A stretch of 64,000 nt of DNA from Streptomyces cylindrosporus (GTDB taxonomy: Bacteria; Actinomycetota; Actinomycetes; Streptomycetales; Streptomycetaceae): the NCBI RefSeq assembly GCF_022698165.1, contig NZ_JALDAY010000005.1:434001-498000 (forward strand). The letters run 5' to 3'. Numbering within the stretch: position 1 is the first letter of the stretch; each line of letters opens with the position of its first letter. A program made the position numbers and the translations under genes. The notes beneath the pieces are model-generated. The model saw nothing but the letters and a program-made list of their open reading frames with translations. It was not told where the DNA came from and ran no database searches. Shown piece after piece: positions 25,323 through 33,881 of the stretch.

Positions 25323-26780
25323 TCACGAACCGAGCACCGCCTCCATCACGGCCCGCGCGATCGGCGCCGCGACCCCGCCCCCGGTGATGTCCCCCCGGTC
25401 CGCGGACGCGTCCTCGACCACCACGGCGACCGCGACCTTCGGCTCCAGGTCACGTTCCCCCTGCGCCCACGACACGAACCAGGCATACGGCGTACCGGAG
25501 TTGCCGAGGCCGTGCTGGGCGGTCCCGGTCTTGCCGCCGACCGTGGCGCCGGGGATCGCCGCGTTCGTGCCGGTGCCCTCGGTGACCACGTCCTCCATGA
25601 GTTCCTTCATCCGTACGGCCGTCGCCGGATGCATCGCCTGCCGCACCGGCCGCGAACCGGACGTCGACACCGTGTCCCCGTCGTCCGTCGTCGTCCGCTC
25701 GACCAGATAGGGCGGGCGCACCTGCCCGCCGTTGGCCACCGCCGCCGCGACCATCGCCATCTGCAGCGGCGTGGCCCGCGTGTTGTACTGCCCGATCGAC
25801 GACAGCGCCAGCTGCGCCTTGTCGACCGAGGTGTCGAAGGTGCTCGGCGCGACCGAGAAGGGGATCCGCAGCCCGGCGTCGTTGAACCCGAAGTCCTCCG
25901 CGGTGGCAGCCATGTCGGCCACCCCGACATCCACCCCCAGCTTGGCGAACACCGTGTTGCACGACCACTCGAACGCGGCCCGCAGCGAGGCGTCCGCGCA
26001 CCCGTCCCCCTCGTTCGTCAGCGTGGTCGACGTACCCGGCAGGGTGTACGGATCGGGCGAGTCGGTCGGCTTGTCGACATCCGTCACGACCCCCGCGTCC
26101 AGCGCCGCCGCCGCGGTCACGACCTTGAAGGTGGAGCCCGGCGGATACGTCTGCCGCACCGCCCGGTTCAGCATCGGCTTGTCGGGATCCGAGTTCAGCC
26201 GCGCCCAGGACCGCTCCGTGGCCGCCGAGTTGCCCGACAGCACGGCGGGATCGTAGGAGGGACTGGACACCAGGGCCAGCACCCGCCCGGTCGAGGGCTC
26301 CACCGCTGCCACGGCACCCTTCCGGCCCCCCAGCCCCTCGTAAGCCGCCTGCTGCGCCGCCCTGTTGAGCGTGGTCACGACGTTCCCGCCCGGGCTCTGC
26401 GCCCGCGTCAGGTCGTTCCACAGCGGGAACGGCGTGAGCAGCGGGTCGGTCCCCGACAGCACCGCGTCCCCGGAGTGCTCCAGGAGCGTGGTGCCGTACA
26501 CCTGCGAGGCGAAGCCGGTGACGGGGGCGTACAACGGGCCGTTGGTGTACGTGCGTTCGTAGCGGAGCTGCTCGCCGGTGTCCCGCGAGCCGGTGACCGG
26601 CTTGCCGCCGACCAGGATGTCGCCGCGCTTCTGGTCGTAACGGGCGATCGTGGCGCGGCGGTTGGCCGGGTTGTCGTCGTAGCGGCCGGCCTGGACGACC
26701 TGGATGCGGGTGGCGTTGACGAGGAGGGCGACCAGGAGGAGGGCGCAGAAGACGGCCGCGTGCCGGATGTACCTCGTCAT
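25323..26780 (-). CDS. penicillin-binding transpeptidase (PbpA/FtsI-like, class B)
   Basis: 485 residues. One N-terminal membrane anchor (AAVFCALLLVALLVNATRIQ), a short pedestal, then the transpeptidase domain with PPGSTFKVV (active-site Ser and Lys), WSCN (SxN) and VGGKTGTAQH (KTG). It cross-links peptidoglycan stem peptides outside the membrane. Its ATG overlaps the stop of the SEDS gene by 4 nt, the classic class B PBP with SEDS glycosyltransferase pairing. In Streptomyces such PbpA/FtsW-like pairs are additional to the division pair and tend to serve sporulation or apical growth. I infer a specialised role here. Confidence 0.93.
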   Translation of the reverse strand: MTRYIRHAAVFCALLLVALLVNATRIQVVQAGRYDDNPANRRATIARYDQKRGDILVGGKPVTGSRDTGEQLRYERTYTNGPLYAPVTGFASQVYGTTLLEHSGDAVLSGTDPLLTPFPLWNDLTRAQSPGGNVVTTLNRAAQQAAYEGLGGRKGAVAAVEPSTGRVLALVSSPSYDPAVLSGNSAATERSWARLNSDPDKPMLNRAVRQTYPPGSTFKVVTAAAALDAGVVTDVDKPTDSPDPYTLPGTSTTLTNEGDGCADASLRAAFEWSCNTVFAKLGVDVGVADMAATAEDFGFNDAGLRIPFSVAPSTFDTSVDKAQLALSSIGQYNTRATPLQMAMVAAAVANGGQVRPPYLVERTTTDDGDTVSTSGSRPVRQAMHPATAVRMKELMEDVVTEGTGTNAAIPGATVGGKTGTAQHGLGNSGTPYAWFVSWAQGERDLEPKVAVAVVVEDASADRGDITGGGVAAPIARAVMEAVLGS

Positions 26781-28138
26781 GGGGCGACCTCGCCGTCGTA
26801 CTGGCTGCGGGCCGAATCGCTGACGCGGATCAGCAGGGCGACCATCGCCCAGTTCGTGACGACCGAGGAGCCGCCCTGGGCGAGGAAGGGCATCGCCATG
26901 CCGGTGAGCGGGATCAGGCCGCACACCCCGCCGGCGATCACGAAGACCTGGAGCGCGACGATCGAGGCCAGCCCGACCGCGAGCAGCCGGCCGAAAGGTT
27001 CCCGCAGCGACAGCCCGGCCCGGTAGCCGCGCTCGACCAACAGCCCGTACAGCAGGAAGATCGCGGACAGCCCCGCGAGCCCCAACTCCTCGCCGGCCGT
27101 GGCCAGGATGAAGTCCGACTTGGCGGCGAAGCCGATGAGGATGGAGTGCCCGAGCCCGAGCCCGGTCCCGAGGACGCCGCCCGCCGCGAAGGCGAAGAGC
27201 GACTGGGCGAGCTGATTCGGCCCTTGCCCCGCGTCGATGGACGCGAAGGGGTGCAGCCAGTCCTCGACCCGGCTGTGGACGTGCGGCTCCAGCCAGCCCA
27301 CGGCCACGGCACCGAGCGAGGCGAGCAGCAGCCCGACGGCGATCCACCCGGTCCGCCCCGTGGCGACGTACAACAACACCACGAAAAGCCCGAAGAACAG
27401 CAGCGATGTCCCCAGGTCCCGCTCCAGGACCAGCACCCCCACGCTCAGCAGCCAGATGGCGACGATCGGGCCCAGCACCCGGCCGGTCGGCAGCTGCATG
27501 AACCACACCCGGCGGCCGGCGTACGCGAGCGCGTTGCGGTTGTCGGCCAGGTAGGCGGCGAAGAAGACGGCCAGGAGCACCTTCGCGAACTCGCCCGGCT
27601 GGATGGAGAACCCGGCGATCCGGATCCAGATCCGGGCGCCGTTGACGGCCGGGAAGAGGATCGGCAGCAGAAGCAGCACGAGGGCGGCGACGACACAGAC
27701 GTACGAGTACCGCTGAAGCACCCGGTGGTCGCGCAGTACCAGCACCACCACGATGAACAGGGTCACGCCCAGCGTGGACCACACGAGTTGGGTGGGCGCG
27801 GCCCGGTCGCCGGGGGTCTCCAGGTCGAGCCGGTAGATCAGGACCAGGCCGAGGCCGTTGAGCAGGACGCCGATCGGCAGCAGCAGCGGATCGGCGTACG
27901 GCGCCCGCAGCCGTACGGCGATGTGCGCGAGGAGCGCGAGCACGCCGAGCCCGGCGCCGTAACCGGCGGCGCCGGGCGGGACGGTGCCGTTCTTGGCGAG
28001 GCCGACGTCGCAGTAGCCGTACACCGAGAGCAGGACGGCGAGGACGATGAGGGCCAGCTCGATGCCACGGCGCCGGGGGAGGCGTACCGCGGGAGCGGGG
28101 GGATCCGCTGTGGCCACGGTGGTTCCGGCGTTGGTCAT
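26777..28138 (-). CDS. FtsW/RodA/SpoVE family (SEDS) peptidoglycan glycosyltransferase
   Basis: 453 residues with about ten membrane segments. SEDS features: RIWIRIAGFSIQPGEFAKVL (the catalytic-region W..P.E.K motif), QLAQSLFAFAAGGVLGTGLG, and near the end CGLIPLTGMAMPFLAQGGSS, the conserved LTG-x-PFLS-type loop. It polymerises lipid II into glycan strands. It precedes and overlaps the class B PBP gene, its likely partner. The start follows a 43-base gap from the SH3 gene. Confidence 0.93.
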   Translation of the reverse strand: MTNAGTTVATADPPAPAVRLPRRRGIELALIVLAVLLSVYGYCDVGLAKNGTVPPGAAGYGAGLGVLALLAHIAVRLRAPYADPLLLPIGVLLNGLGLVLIYRLDLETPGDRAAPTQLVWSTLGVTLFIVVVLVLRDHRVLQRYSYVCVVAALVLLLLPILFPAVNGARIWIRIAGFSIQPGEFAKVLLAVFFAAYLADNRNALAYAGRRVWFMQLPTGRVLGPIVAIWLLSVGVLVLERDLGTSLLFFGLFVVLLYVATGRTGWIAVGLLLASLGAVAVGWLEPHVHSRVEDWLHPFASIDAGQGPNQLAQSLFAFAAGGVLGTGLGLGHSILIGFAAKSDFILATAGEELGLAGLSAIFLLYGLLVERGYRAGLSLREPFGRLLAVGLASIVALQVFVIAGGVCGLIPLTGMAMPFLAQGGSSVVTNWAMVALLIRVSDSARSQYDGEVAP

Positions 28139-28181
28139 GTCCGGAACCTACCCAAATAGTGCGTCTTGCGACCTCAGGGCC

Positions 28182-28598
28182 TCAGCACCAGCGTGGCGTG
28201 GGCCCGATGGTGTCGATGTACCGGGCCGAACCCCAGGCCCAGGTGCCGTCGGTGAGGAGGTACCAGCGGTTGTTGCCCTGGATGTTCTGCCCGACGGTCT
28301 TGCAGAAGATCGAGACGCGCTCGCCCCGGTAGGCCACCCGGATCACCTGGCTGCCGCGGTTCGGCGCACTGCGCAGAAACAGCTCGCTCGCGGTGACGAC
28401 CCCCCGGTACAGCCGCGGGTTGTTGTGGTGCTCACCGTGGTCCCAGTCCCCCCGGTCGTCCTGCTGGCTGAACCCCGGGTCGCCACCCCCCTCGTCCCAC
28501 TCGTCGTCGGCGAGCGCGGGCGTGGCGACGACGGAGGTGATGAGGGCACCGGCGGCGGTGGCTATGGCGAGACGGTTGAAGGCGGAGCGCAGGAACAT
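28182..28598 (-). CDS. secreted SH3-like domain protein
   Basis: 138 residues from ATG 28598, with GGAGG about 8 nt upstream. Sec signal: RLAIATAAGALITSVVATPA then LADD. An acidic, Gly/Asp/His-rich linker (about 32-62) leads to a bacterial SH3-like domain (VTASELFLRSAPNRGSQVIR, then YRGERVSIFCKT and GTWAWGSARYI). Such domains bind peptidoglycan or cell-wall ligands. It sits upstream of the SEDS-PBP pair on the same strand, which suggests a wall-related role. Confidence 0.85.
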   Translation of the reverse strand: MFLRSAFNRLAIATAAGALITSVVATPALADDEWDEGGGDPGFSQQDDRGDWDHGEHHNNPRLYRGVVTASELFLRSAPNRGSQVIRVAYRGERVSIFCKTVGQNIQGNNRWYLLTDGTWAWGSARYIDTIGPTPRWC

Positions 28599-28702
28599 GG
28601 GGTGTTACCTCCACGAAGGGGACGAACCTGACTTACCGCCACGTTATGAGCGAATGCCGAGGGTGGCCTTTCGAATTGGGCCAGCCGAGGTCTTTTGCTT
28701 TT

Positions 28703-28738
28703 AGGGGCGCGGGGAACTGCGCGATCAGCCCCCACCGA
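28703..28738. repeat. second copy of the Streptomyces intergenic repeat core
   Basis: AGGGGCGCGGGGAACTGCGC at 28703-28722 followed by GATCAGCCCCCACCG. It matches the right arm and flank of the repeat at 22535-22570. Here only one arm is present, and it runs into the last codons of the histidine kinase gene, whose stop lies at 28725-28727. Confidence 0.75.
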
Positions 28739-29969
28739 GCGTCAGTCGCGCCACGGCCCCGCCTCCCACGGCGTTGGCGAACTCCAATCGCGCCCCAAGA
28801 ACCTCCGCCTGCCCCACCGCAATGGTCAGCCCAAGACCATGCCCCTTCGCGCCCCCCTCCGTCCGAAACCGCTGCGGCCCATGCTCAACCAGATACTCCG
28901 GAAACCCGTCCCCGTGATCCCGCACCACCACCACAGGCCCGTCCACCGTCACGGACACCGGCCCCCGGCCGTGCTTATGCGCGTTCGCCACAAGATTCCC
29001 CAGCACCCGCTCCAGCCGCCGCCGATCCGTCTCCACCCGCGCGTCCCGCACCACCACGACCTCGGTGTCGGTCCCCGACGCCCGCACCACCCGCGAGGCC
29101 AGCGCCCCCAGCTCCTCCGCGTCCAGCTCCAGCCGCTCCCGCCCGGTGTCCAGCCGCGAGATCTCCAGCAGGTCCTCGGTCAGCGTCCGCAGCGCGGCCA
29201 CCCGGTCCCGCACCAGCTCCGTCGGCCGCCCCGGCGGCAGCAGTTCCGCCGCCGCGTGCAACCCCGTGAGCGGCGTCCGCAACTCATGCGCGACATCCGC
29301 CGTGAACCGCTGCTCACTCAGCAGCTTCCCCTGCAAGGACGCCGCCATCGAGTCCAGCGCCGCCGCCACCGCGGCCACCTCGTCCTGCGGCCGGGTCGGA
29401 TCCTTGGCCCGCGCGTCGTCGACCCGCGCGTCCAGGTCGCCCCCGCTGATCCGCCGCGCGACCCGCGCGGTCGCGTGCAGCCGTCGCGTCACCCGGGTCA
29501 CCGCGAACGCCCCGACCAGCAGCGTCGCCCCGATCGCCAGCCCCGACGACCACAGGATCGACCGGTCGAGCGCGGCGATGGTGCGGGACTGCTGCGAGTA
29601 GTCGACCTCGACGGCCAGGGCCCGGTCCCGGTCGGCCGGCCCCGCCGCCCACATCGTCGGATGCCCGCGATGTTCGGAGACCATCGTGCCGCGGTCCCCC
29701 TCCACCGCCAGCGAGCGCAGTGCGTCCGGCAGCCCCGGCGGATCCACCCCCGCGCCCGGCAGCAGCGTGTCCCCGGCCTGGTACGCCTTCGTCGCGTCCG
29801 CCAGCCGGGACAGCGCGAGGTCGCGGGCCTGCCCGACGGTCTGGTTGGTCACCGAGACATGCACCAGCACACCGAGCATCGCGGCCAGCGCACAGCACAT
29901 CACGGTGATGAACGCGGCGGCCTTCACGGCGAGCGTGCCGGCCCAGTGGGGGAGCGCCGGTCCGGTCAT
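28725..29969 (-). CDS. membrane sensor histidine kinase without adjacent response regulator
   Basis: 414 residues. TM1 (AAAFITVMCCALAAMLGVLV), a short extracytoplasmic domain of about 100 residues, TM2 (WSSGLAIGATLLVGAFAV), HAMP, H-box RFTADVAHELRTPLTGLH, N box LERVLGNLVANAHKHG, VVRDHGDGF and GHGLGLTIAV. All catalytic motifs are intact. It overlaps the upstream lipoprotein gene by 4 nt (ATGA). Streptomyces kinases of this class normally have their regulator next door; none is here. The coupled lipoprotein may be its signal input, as with CseA and CseC. Confidence 0.9.
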   Translation of the reverse strand: MTGPALPHWAGTLAVKAAAFITVMCCALAAMLGVLVHVSVTNQTVGQARDLALSRLADATKAYQAGDTLLPGAGVDPPGLPDALRSLAVEGDRGTMVSEHRGHPTMWAAGPADRDRALAVEVDYSQQSRTIAALDRSILWSSGLAIGATLLVGAFAVTRVTRRLHATARVARRISGGDLDARVDDARAKDPTRPQDEVAAVAAALDSMAASLQGKLLSEQRFTADVAHELRTPLTGLHAAAELLPPGRPTELVRDRVAALRTLTEDLLEISRLDTGRERLELDAEELGALASRVVRASGTDTEVVVVRDARVETDRRRLERVLGNLVANAHKHGRGPVSVTVDGPVVVVRDHGDGFPEYLVEHGPQRFRTEGGAKGHGLGLTIAVGQAEVLGARLEFANAVGGGAVARLTLGGG

Positions 29970-30688
29970 GGGCTCGCCGAGGGGGAGACGGACGGGGTCG
30001 ACTGACGCTCGCGCCTGCCGTTGTGCAGCATCTCGTCGTGGGTGAGCAGCATGACGCGCTGCTCGGGGTCCCAGGTCCACTGGAAGCGGTACTCGTAGTC
30101 CGCGAGGTCGGACGGCGCGTGGATGATCACCGAGTGCCCGGCCAGCTCGACGCCGCTCACCGCGTCGTCGTTGGACATCACCTGGACCACCCGGCCGCCC
30201 TCGACGGTGTAGACGCGCACGGCGGTCTGGTTGCCCGGCAGCAGCCGGAAGCCCAGGGTCAGGTCGGCGTGTCCGTCGCCGGTGACGTCGCGGTAGTACG
30301 CCTTGAGGAGCGGGCACCGGTCGTCCGCGGGCTTCCCGCCGCAGTAGGCCATCCGGCGTACCGTCTCGCGGTACTGCGCCTTCGAGCCGGCGTACTCGTC
30401 CGGGTGCTGGGCGATCTCCGCCTTCACCACGGCGACCGGATCCACCTTGCGGATGTCGCCGCCGGGCGCGGTGATGCCCTTCATGACCTCCGACTCGCCG
30501 TTGTCGTAGTTCCAGGCGGGGCTGGAGGCGGGGGTGAGATCCGGCCACAGCTTGGCCGGGCTGGTCGCCGTCGGCGTCGACCCCGCGCCCTCCAGGCCGC
30601 CCGCGTCACCGCAGGCCACCGCGCCCGCCGCGAGCACGCCGACGGCGGCCACGGTGCGGAGGAGGCGGACGGGGCGGCTGGGCTGCAC
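29966..30688 (-). CDS. lipoprotein coupled to the histidine kinase
   Basis: 240 residues from GTG 30688 with AGGAG upstream. Lipoprotein signal LLRTVAAVGVLAAGAVACGD with lipobox AVAC. The mature part has two Cys (YCGGK and RCPLLK) that may form a disulfide, then VTGDGHADLTLGFRLL, a VCBS/FG-GAP-like Asp-rich loop, and DYEYRFQWTWDPEQRVML. Overlap with the kinase gene argues for joint action: a surface lipoprotein modulating a sensor, by analogy with CseA. Ligand unknown. Three direct repeats lie in its promoter region. Confidence 0.82.
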   Translation of the reverse strand: MQPSRPVRLLRTVAAVGVLAAGAVACGDAGGLEGAGSTPTATSPAKLWPDLTPASSPAWNYDNGESEVMKGITAPGGDIRKVDPVAVVKAEIAQHPDEYAGSKAQYRETVRRMAYCGGKPADDRCPLLKAYYRDVTGDGHADLTLGFRLLPGNQTAVRVYTVEGGRVVQVMSNDDAVSGVELAGHSVIIHAPSDLADYEYRFQWTWDPEQRVMLLTHDEMLHNGRRERQSTPSVSPSASP

Positions 30689-30764
30689 TGTGCTCCTGGG
30701 GTGCGGGTTGTCGTGTGGGTTGTCGACGGCCCGTACACCCTATTCGTACGGAAGTCCTTTTTGC

Positions 30765-30797
30765 GCACTCATGGTGCACTCATGTGGTGCACTTATG
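30765..30797. repeat. three direct repeats upstream of the lipoprotein-kinase operon
   Basis: GCACTCATG at 30765-30773 and 30776-30784 and GCACTTATG at 30789-30797, spaced 11 and 13 nt. They sit 77-109 bases upstream of the lipoprotein start, in AT-richer sequence than average. Near-helical spacing suggests binding of an oligomeric regulator such as a response regulator. Inference only. Confidence 0.5.
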
Positions 30798-30822
30798 ACA
30801 CGCCCGTGCGTGCGAGGAAACG

Positions 30823-31329
30823 TTACTCGGCGAGCTCCTCAAGCAGCCGGGCCGTCGGCAGGCCCGCCCGCAGATAGTCGACGAACAGATCGTTGTGCAG
30901 CGCCCACGGCGAGCGACGGGCCCGGATCAGCCGGATCGCCTCCTCCGCGGAGTGGCCCCGCCGCACCAGGGCGTGCGCGACCACCAGCCCCGAGCGGTTG
31001 TAGCCGTGGTAACAGCGGACGAGGACCTCACGGCCCTCGTCCATCGCCTCGCTCGCGGCCTGCGCCAGCCGGATCACCCCCGCGAGCTGGGTCCCGTCCA
31101 GCGGCCCGTCCGGAATGGGCCACACATGGTGTTCGACGCCCGGATCGGGACCGTGCCCGGGCAGTCGTAGCAACGTCTGTACGAGATCGAACTCATCGCG
31201 TACGACGGCGAACTCGAGTTGTCCGGAACGCCCCCGGAACTCGTGCCCGCCCATCCACAGGCCGGGCACGATCTCGCTCCACGGGTCGTCCGGGGCCGGT
31301 ACGTCGGGCTGCTTCCTGCGGGTACGCAA
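30823..31329 (-). CDS. Cys-based dual-specificity-type protein phosphatase
   Basis: 168 residues from TTG 31329, with GGGGAGG 5 nt upstream; a TTG at 31356 is possible. The P-loop LVRCYHGYNRSGLVVAHALV has the CX5R(S) motif with Cys and Arg intact. The N-terminal part PWSEIVPGLWMGGHEF is like the start of dual-specificity phosphatase domains, and HVWPIPDGPL provides the general-acid Asp loop. It probably dephosphorylates Tyr or Ser/Thr residues or a phospholipid. No kinase is linked. Confidence 0.82.
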   Translation of the reverse strand: MRTRRKQPDVPAPDDPWSEIVPGLWMGGHEFRGRSGQLEFAVVRDEFDLVQTLLRLPGHGPDPGVEHHVWPIPDGPLDGTQLAGVIRLAQAASEAMDEGREVLVRCYHGYNRSGLVVAHALVRRGHSAEEAIRLIRARRSPWALHNDLFVDYLRAGLPTARLLEELAE

Positions 31330-31429
31330 ACACGCCTCCCCAAGTCCCCCTCCCAACTCCTGTCAAAGGTAACCGGGTTCTTGCCCGCAGAGCACCCCGC
31401 CTGTTCCCATGGTCAAGGGGTGATGGTGC

Positions 31430-32233
31430 ATGAACGGACTGCGCGTCATACCGACCTGGCGACACGGTCAGGAGCGGCTCTACGTGTGCCAGACGGACGG
31501 ACGGAACATCGCCTGGTACGACCGTGAGGCGGCCAGGGTCAACCTGCTCAGCGAGGACGAGCACGAGGAGGTGCTGGAGGTCCTCGGCCCCTTCATCACC
31601 GGACCGGTGACCGTGGGCCCGCCGCCGGTGCCGACCCCGGCCGAGCTGGCGCGGCTCTCCCTCCACCCGGACGACGACCTGGCGCCCAACCGCCCCGGCG
31701 AGGCGCTGCTGGTTGCCCTGGACCGCGAGCCCGGCCCGAACCACCGGCTGCGCCCGGACCCGCGCCGCCGCGCCCTCCTGGCGGAACAGGCGGTCGGCGA
31801 GGCCCTCGACCGGCTCGACGGCGCGGGCTGGCACGCCCTGCACTCGATCCCGCTCCCGGGCGGCGACCGCGTCCACCACCTGGCGATCGGCCCCGGCGGC
31901 CTGTTCGCCGTACACACCCTGCACGCCCGCAAACAGCGGGTGACGGTCGCGGACCCCATGGTCACCCTGGGCCGCCGCGACCCCCACCCGCTGCTGCGCC
32001 GCGTTCGCGCCGACGCCGACCGCGCGTCCTACGCCCTGACGGCCGAGGTCCACCCGGTGCTGGCCCTGGTCGCCCCGTCGGACGTCTCCGTCACGGCGCC
32101 CCTGCGCGAGGTCCGCGTCCTCCGGGACACGGAGGTCGAGGGCCTCGCCCGCACCGGCGGCGTACTGAAGCCGGCGGACGTGGAGGCGCTGCACGCGATG
32201 GCGCGGGACCGGGGGACGTGGACGCGGGTGTGA
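31430..32233 (+). CDS. NERD domain protein
   Basis: 267 residues. The C-terminal half has AEQAVGEALDRLDGAGWHAL, IPLPGGDRVHHLAIGPGGLF and VHTLHARKQRVTVAD, the alpha/beta core of NERD (nuclease-related) domains. The final catalytic lysine of restriction-like folds may be in HARKQRV, but the acidic partners are not convincing, so nuclease activity is doubtful. The N-terminal 110 residues are a predicted mixed region found only in actinobacterial relatives. Start ATG 31430 follows AAGGGGTGAT. Confidence 0.75.
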   Translation: MNGLRVIPTWRHGQERLYVCQTDGRNIAWYDREAARVNLLSEDEHEEVLEVLGPFITGPVTVGPPPVPTPAELARLSLHPDDDLAPNRPGEALLVALDREPGPNHRLRPDPRRRALLAEQAVGEALDRLDGAGWHALHSIPLPGGDRVHHLAIGPGGLFAVHTLHARKQRVTVADPMVTLGRRDPHPLLRRVRADADRASYALTAEVHPVLALVAPSDVSVTAPLREVRVLRDTEVEGLARTGGVLKPADVEALHAMARDRGTWTRV

Positions 32234-32276
32234 GTTCCGCCCGGCTCCCCCCGGCACGAGGGACCCGGAGCGGGGT

Positions 32277-33653
32277 CTACTTCAGCGGCCTGAAGAAGTG
32301 GTCGAGGGTCCAGGCGCCGATGCGGGTGCCGACGCGGTTGGCCACGACGTCGCTGGTCCGGAAGTGGATGCCGGCCCAGACCCGGGCGTTGATCACGTCC
32401 CGGTTGTAGTCCGCGGCGCTCGTGTACGTCCGGGTGGTGCCCGTGACGGCCGAGGAGATACGGAAGTCGATGTCGCCGCCGGTCAGCCGGGACAGGACCT
32501 TCATCGTGGCGCCGTCGTTGGTGCAGTGGCCGCTCATGTAGTCCGGGTAGGCGGGTGTGTCGAGCAGCGGCAGCCAGTCCGGGTCGGGCGAGGTGGCCGG
32601 GTTGCCGTCGGTGTCCGCGAGCCGGACCGCGGTGATGGGGCGCCACTGGCCGTAGGTCAGCTTGGCGTTCCACGCGGTGATCGACGCGTCGGCGGTGGCC
32701 GTACCGGTGGCGGCGAACAGCCGGGCCGCGTCCACGATGTCGAGCCCGTGCCGCTCGACGTACCCGCGATAGGCAGCCTGGAACTGCACCGGCAGCACGT
32801 CACCGAAGAACCGCCCGGTCTCGGTCTGCGCGTCGGTCCGCCCGGACCCCGTCCGCGCGCCCATCGCCTTCACCTCGGCGAAGTCCTTCGTGTACGTCGT
32901 CGAGGTCAGCGCCGGCGGGGGACCGGGCCGGAGCTGGTCGGAGGAGTCCAGCACCATGGGCCGCACCTTCGCGAGCCACGGGTCGACCATCGGCGCGTTG
33001 GCGGGCAGGGTGGGTCGCCAGACGCCGGGCGCGGGCGGCTTGTCGAAGGTGACCGGCGCGCCCCGCCCGTCCCCCTCGCGCAGCCGCACGATGTGCGCGG
33101 CGGCCTTCTCCCCGAAGGCGACCCCGTCGTCCTCGGCCTTCCCGTCGGGGATCTTGGCGAGCGAGGCGGTGTAGGCGGCGTCGACGCGGGCCTGCGAGGC
33201 CGGGAAGTAGGTGAGCAGGATCCGGTGCGCGGCGGCAGCGGCGGCGGCCTCCGAGGAGGCGTGCCGGGGCCCTCGTACGTCCCACTTGTACTCGGCGTAA
33301 CGGCCCTCGATCCCGACGACCGCGTTGTAGACGGCGGCGTCGACGAAGCCGTACCAGAGGAACTGCTCGGCCCCGGGCCGCTTGGCGTCGGTCTGGACGA
33401 CGTCCACGGCGGTCCGGCTCCAGTCGTCGATCACACCGGCGCCCGGGACGGCCCTCGGGGCGAGGTGCGCGTCGGCCGCCTGCGAGGCCCAGGGCGGGGC
33501 GCCGAGGGCGAGGACTGTGAGGCCGAGGACGAGGGTGCGGCGGACGCGGGCGGTGGTACGGCGGACGCGGACGGTGGTGCGGGGGTGGGGAGCAGTGCGG
33601 GGTCCGGGCGCTGCCGATGATCCATGCTGGTCCTTGGCCAGATGGTGTGCCAT
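32277..33653 (-). CDS. vanadium-dependent haloperoxidase/PAP2-like secreted protein
   Basis: 458 residues from ATG 33653 with AGGGGGG upstream. A long basic leader and hydrophobic stretch (TLVLGLTVLALGAPPWASQA) form a signal peptide of about 60 residues. The phosphate/vanadate pocket is visible as AKLTYGQWRPITAV (K..RP), PDYMSGHCTNDG (SGH) and INARVWAGIHFRTS (R...H). This is the vanadium haloperoxidase and PAP2 superfamily. Halogenating, phosphatase or other activity cannot be told apart. The N-terminal half with FVDAAVYNAVVGIEGRY is typical of the VPO group. Upstream region carries repeated CTTGGC. Confidence 0.85.
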   Translation of the reverse strand: MAHHLAKDQHGSSAAPGPRTAPHPRTTVRVRRTTARVRRTLVLGLTVLALGAPPWASQAADAHLAPRAVPGAGVIDDWSRTAVDVVQTDAKRPGAEQFLWYGFVDAAVYNAVVGIEGRYAEYKWDVRGPRHASSEAAAAAAAHRILLTYFPASQARVDAAYTASLAKIPDGKAEDDGVAFGEKAAAHIVRLREGDGRGAPVTFDKPPAPGVWRPTLPANAPMVDPWLAKVRPMVLDSSDQLRPGPPPALTSTTYTKDFAEVKAMGARTGSGRTDAQTETGRFFGDVLPVQFQAAYRGYVERHGLDIVDAARLFAATGTATADASITAWNAKLTYGQWRPITAVRLADTDGNPATSPDPDWLPLLDTPAYPDYMSGHCTNDGATMKVLSRLTGGDIDFRISSAVTGTTRTYTSAADYNRDVINARVWAGIHFRTSDVVANRVGTRIGAWTLDHFFRPLK

Positions 33654-33663
33654 GGGTGCCCCC

Positions 33664-33773
33664 CTTGGCTGGTTTCCTTGGCTGTTTTCTTGGCAGGTCG
33701 TGTGGGCTGGGCTGGTCTTCTTGGCGGGCTGTCGTGCCCGAGTTTCGTGCCTTGCTTTCGGTTGGCGAGCCAA
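33664..33773. repeat. CTTGGC direct repeats and TTGGC palindrome upstream of the haloperoxidase gene
   Basis: CTTGGC occurs at 33664-33669, 33677-33682, 33689-33694 and 33720-33725 (start-to-start spacing 13, 12 and 31). A palindrome TTGGCGAGCCAA lies at 33762-33773. All are in the 228-base region before the haloperoxidase start, which also has more T and lower GC than neighbours. Spacings near one and three helical turns suggest a regulator-binding array. Confidence 0.5.
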
Positions 33774-33881
33774 GGGTGCACCCATGCCCGGGGTGGACTG
33801 GGAAATTCCGCGGATTGGCCAGCCCGCTGAACGCGCTCCCGCCACGGGAGGGACCGGAGGGGCTCGCGGTGGGCCGCGGGG

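Noticed and set aside
31193..32257. 354-codon minus-strand frame over the NERD gene
   Set aside because: Shadow frame without domains; the plus-strand gene has a good ribosome site and a recognisable domain.
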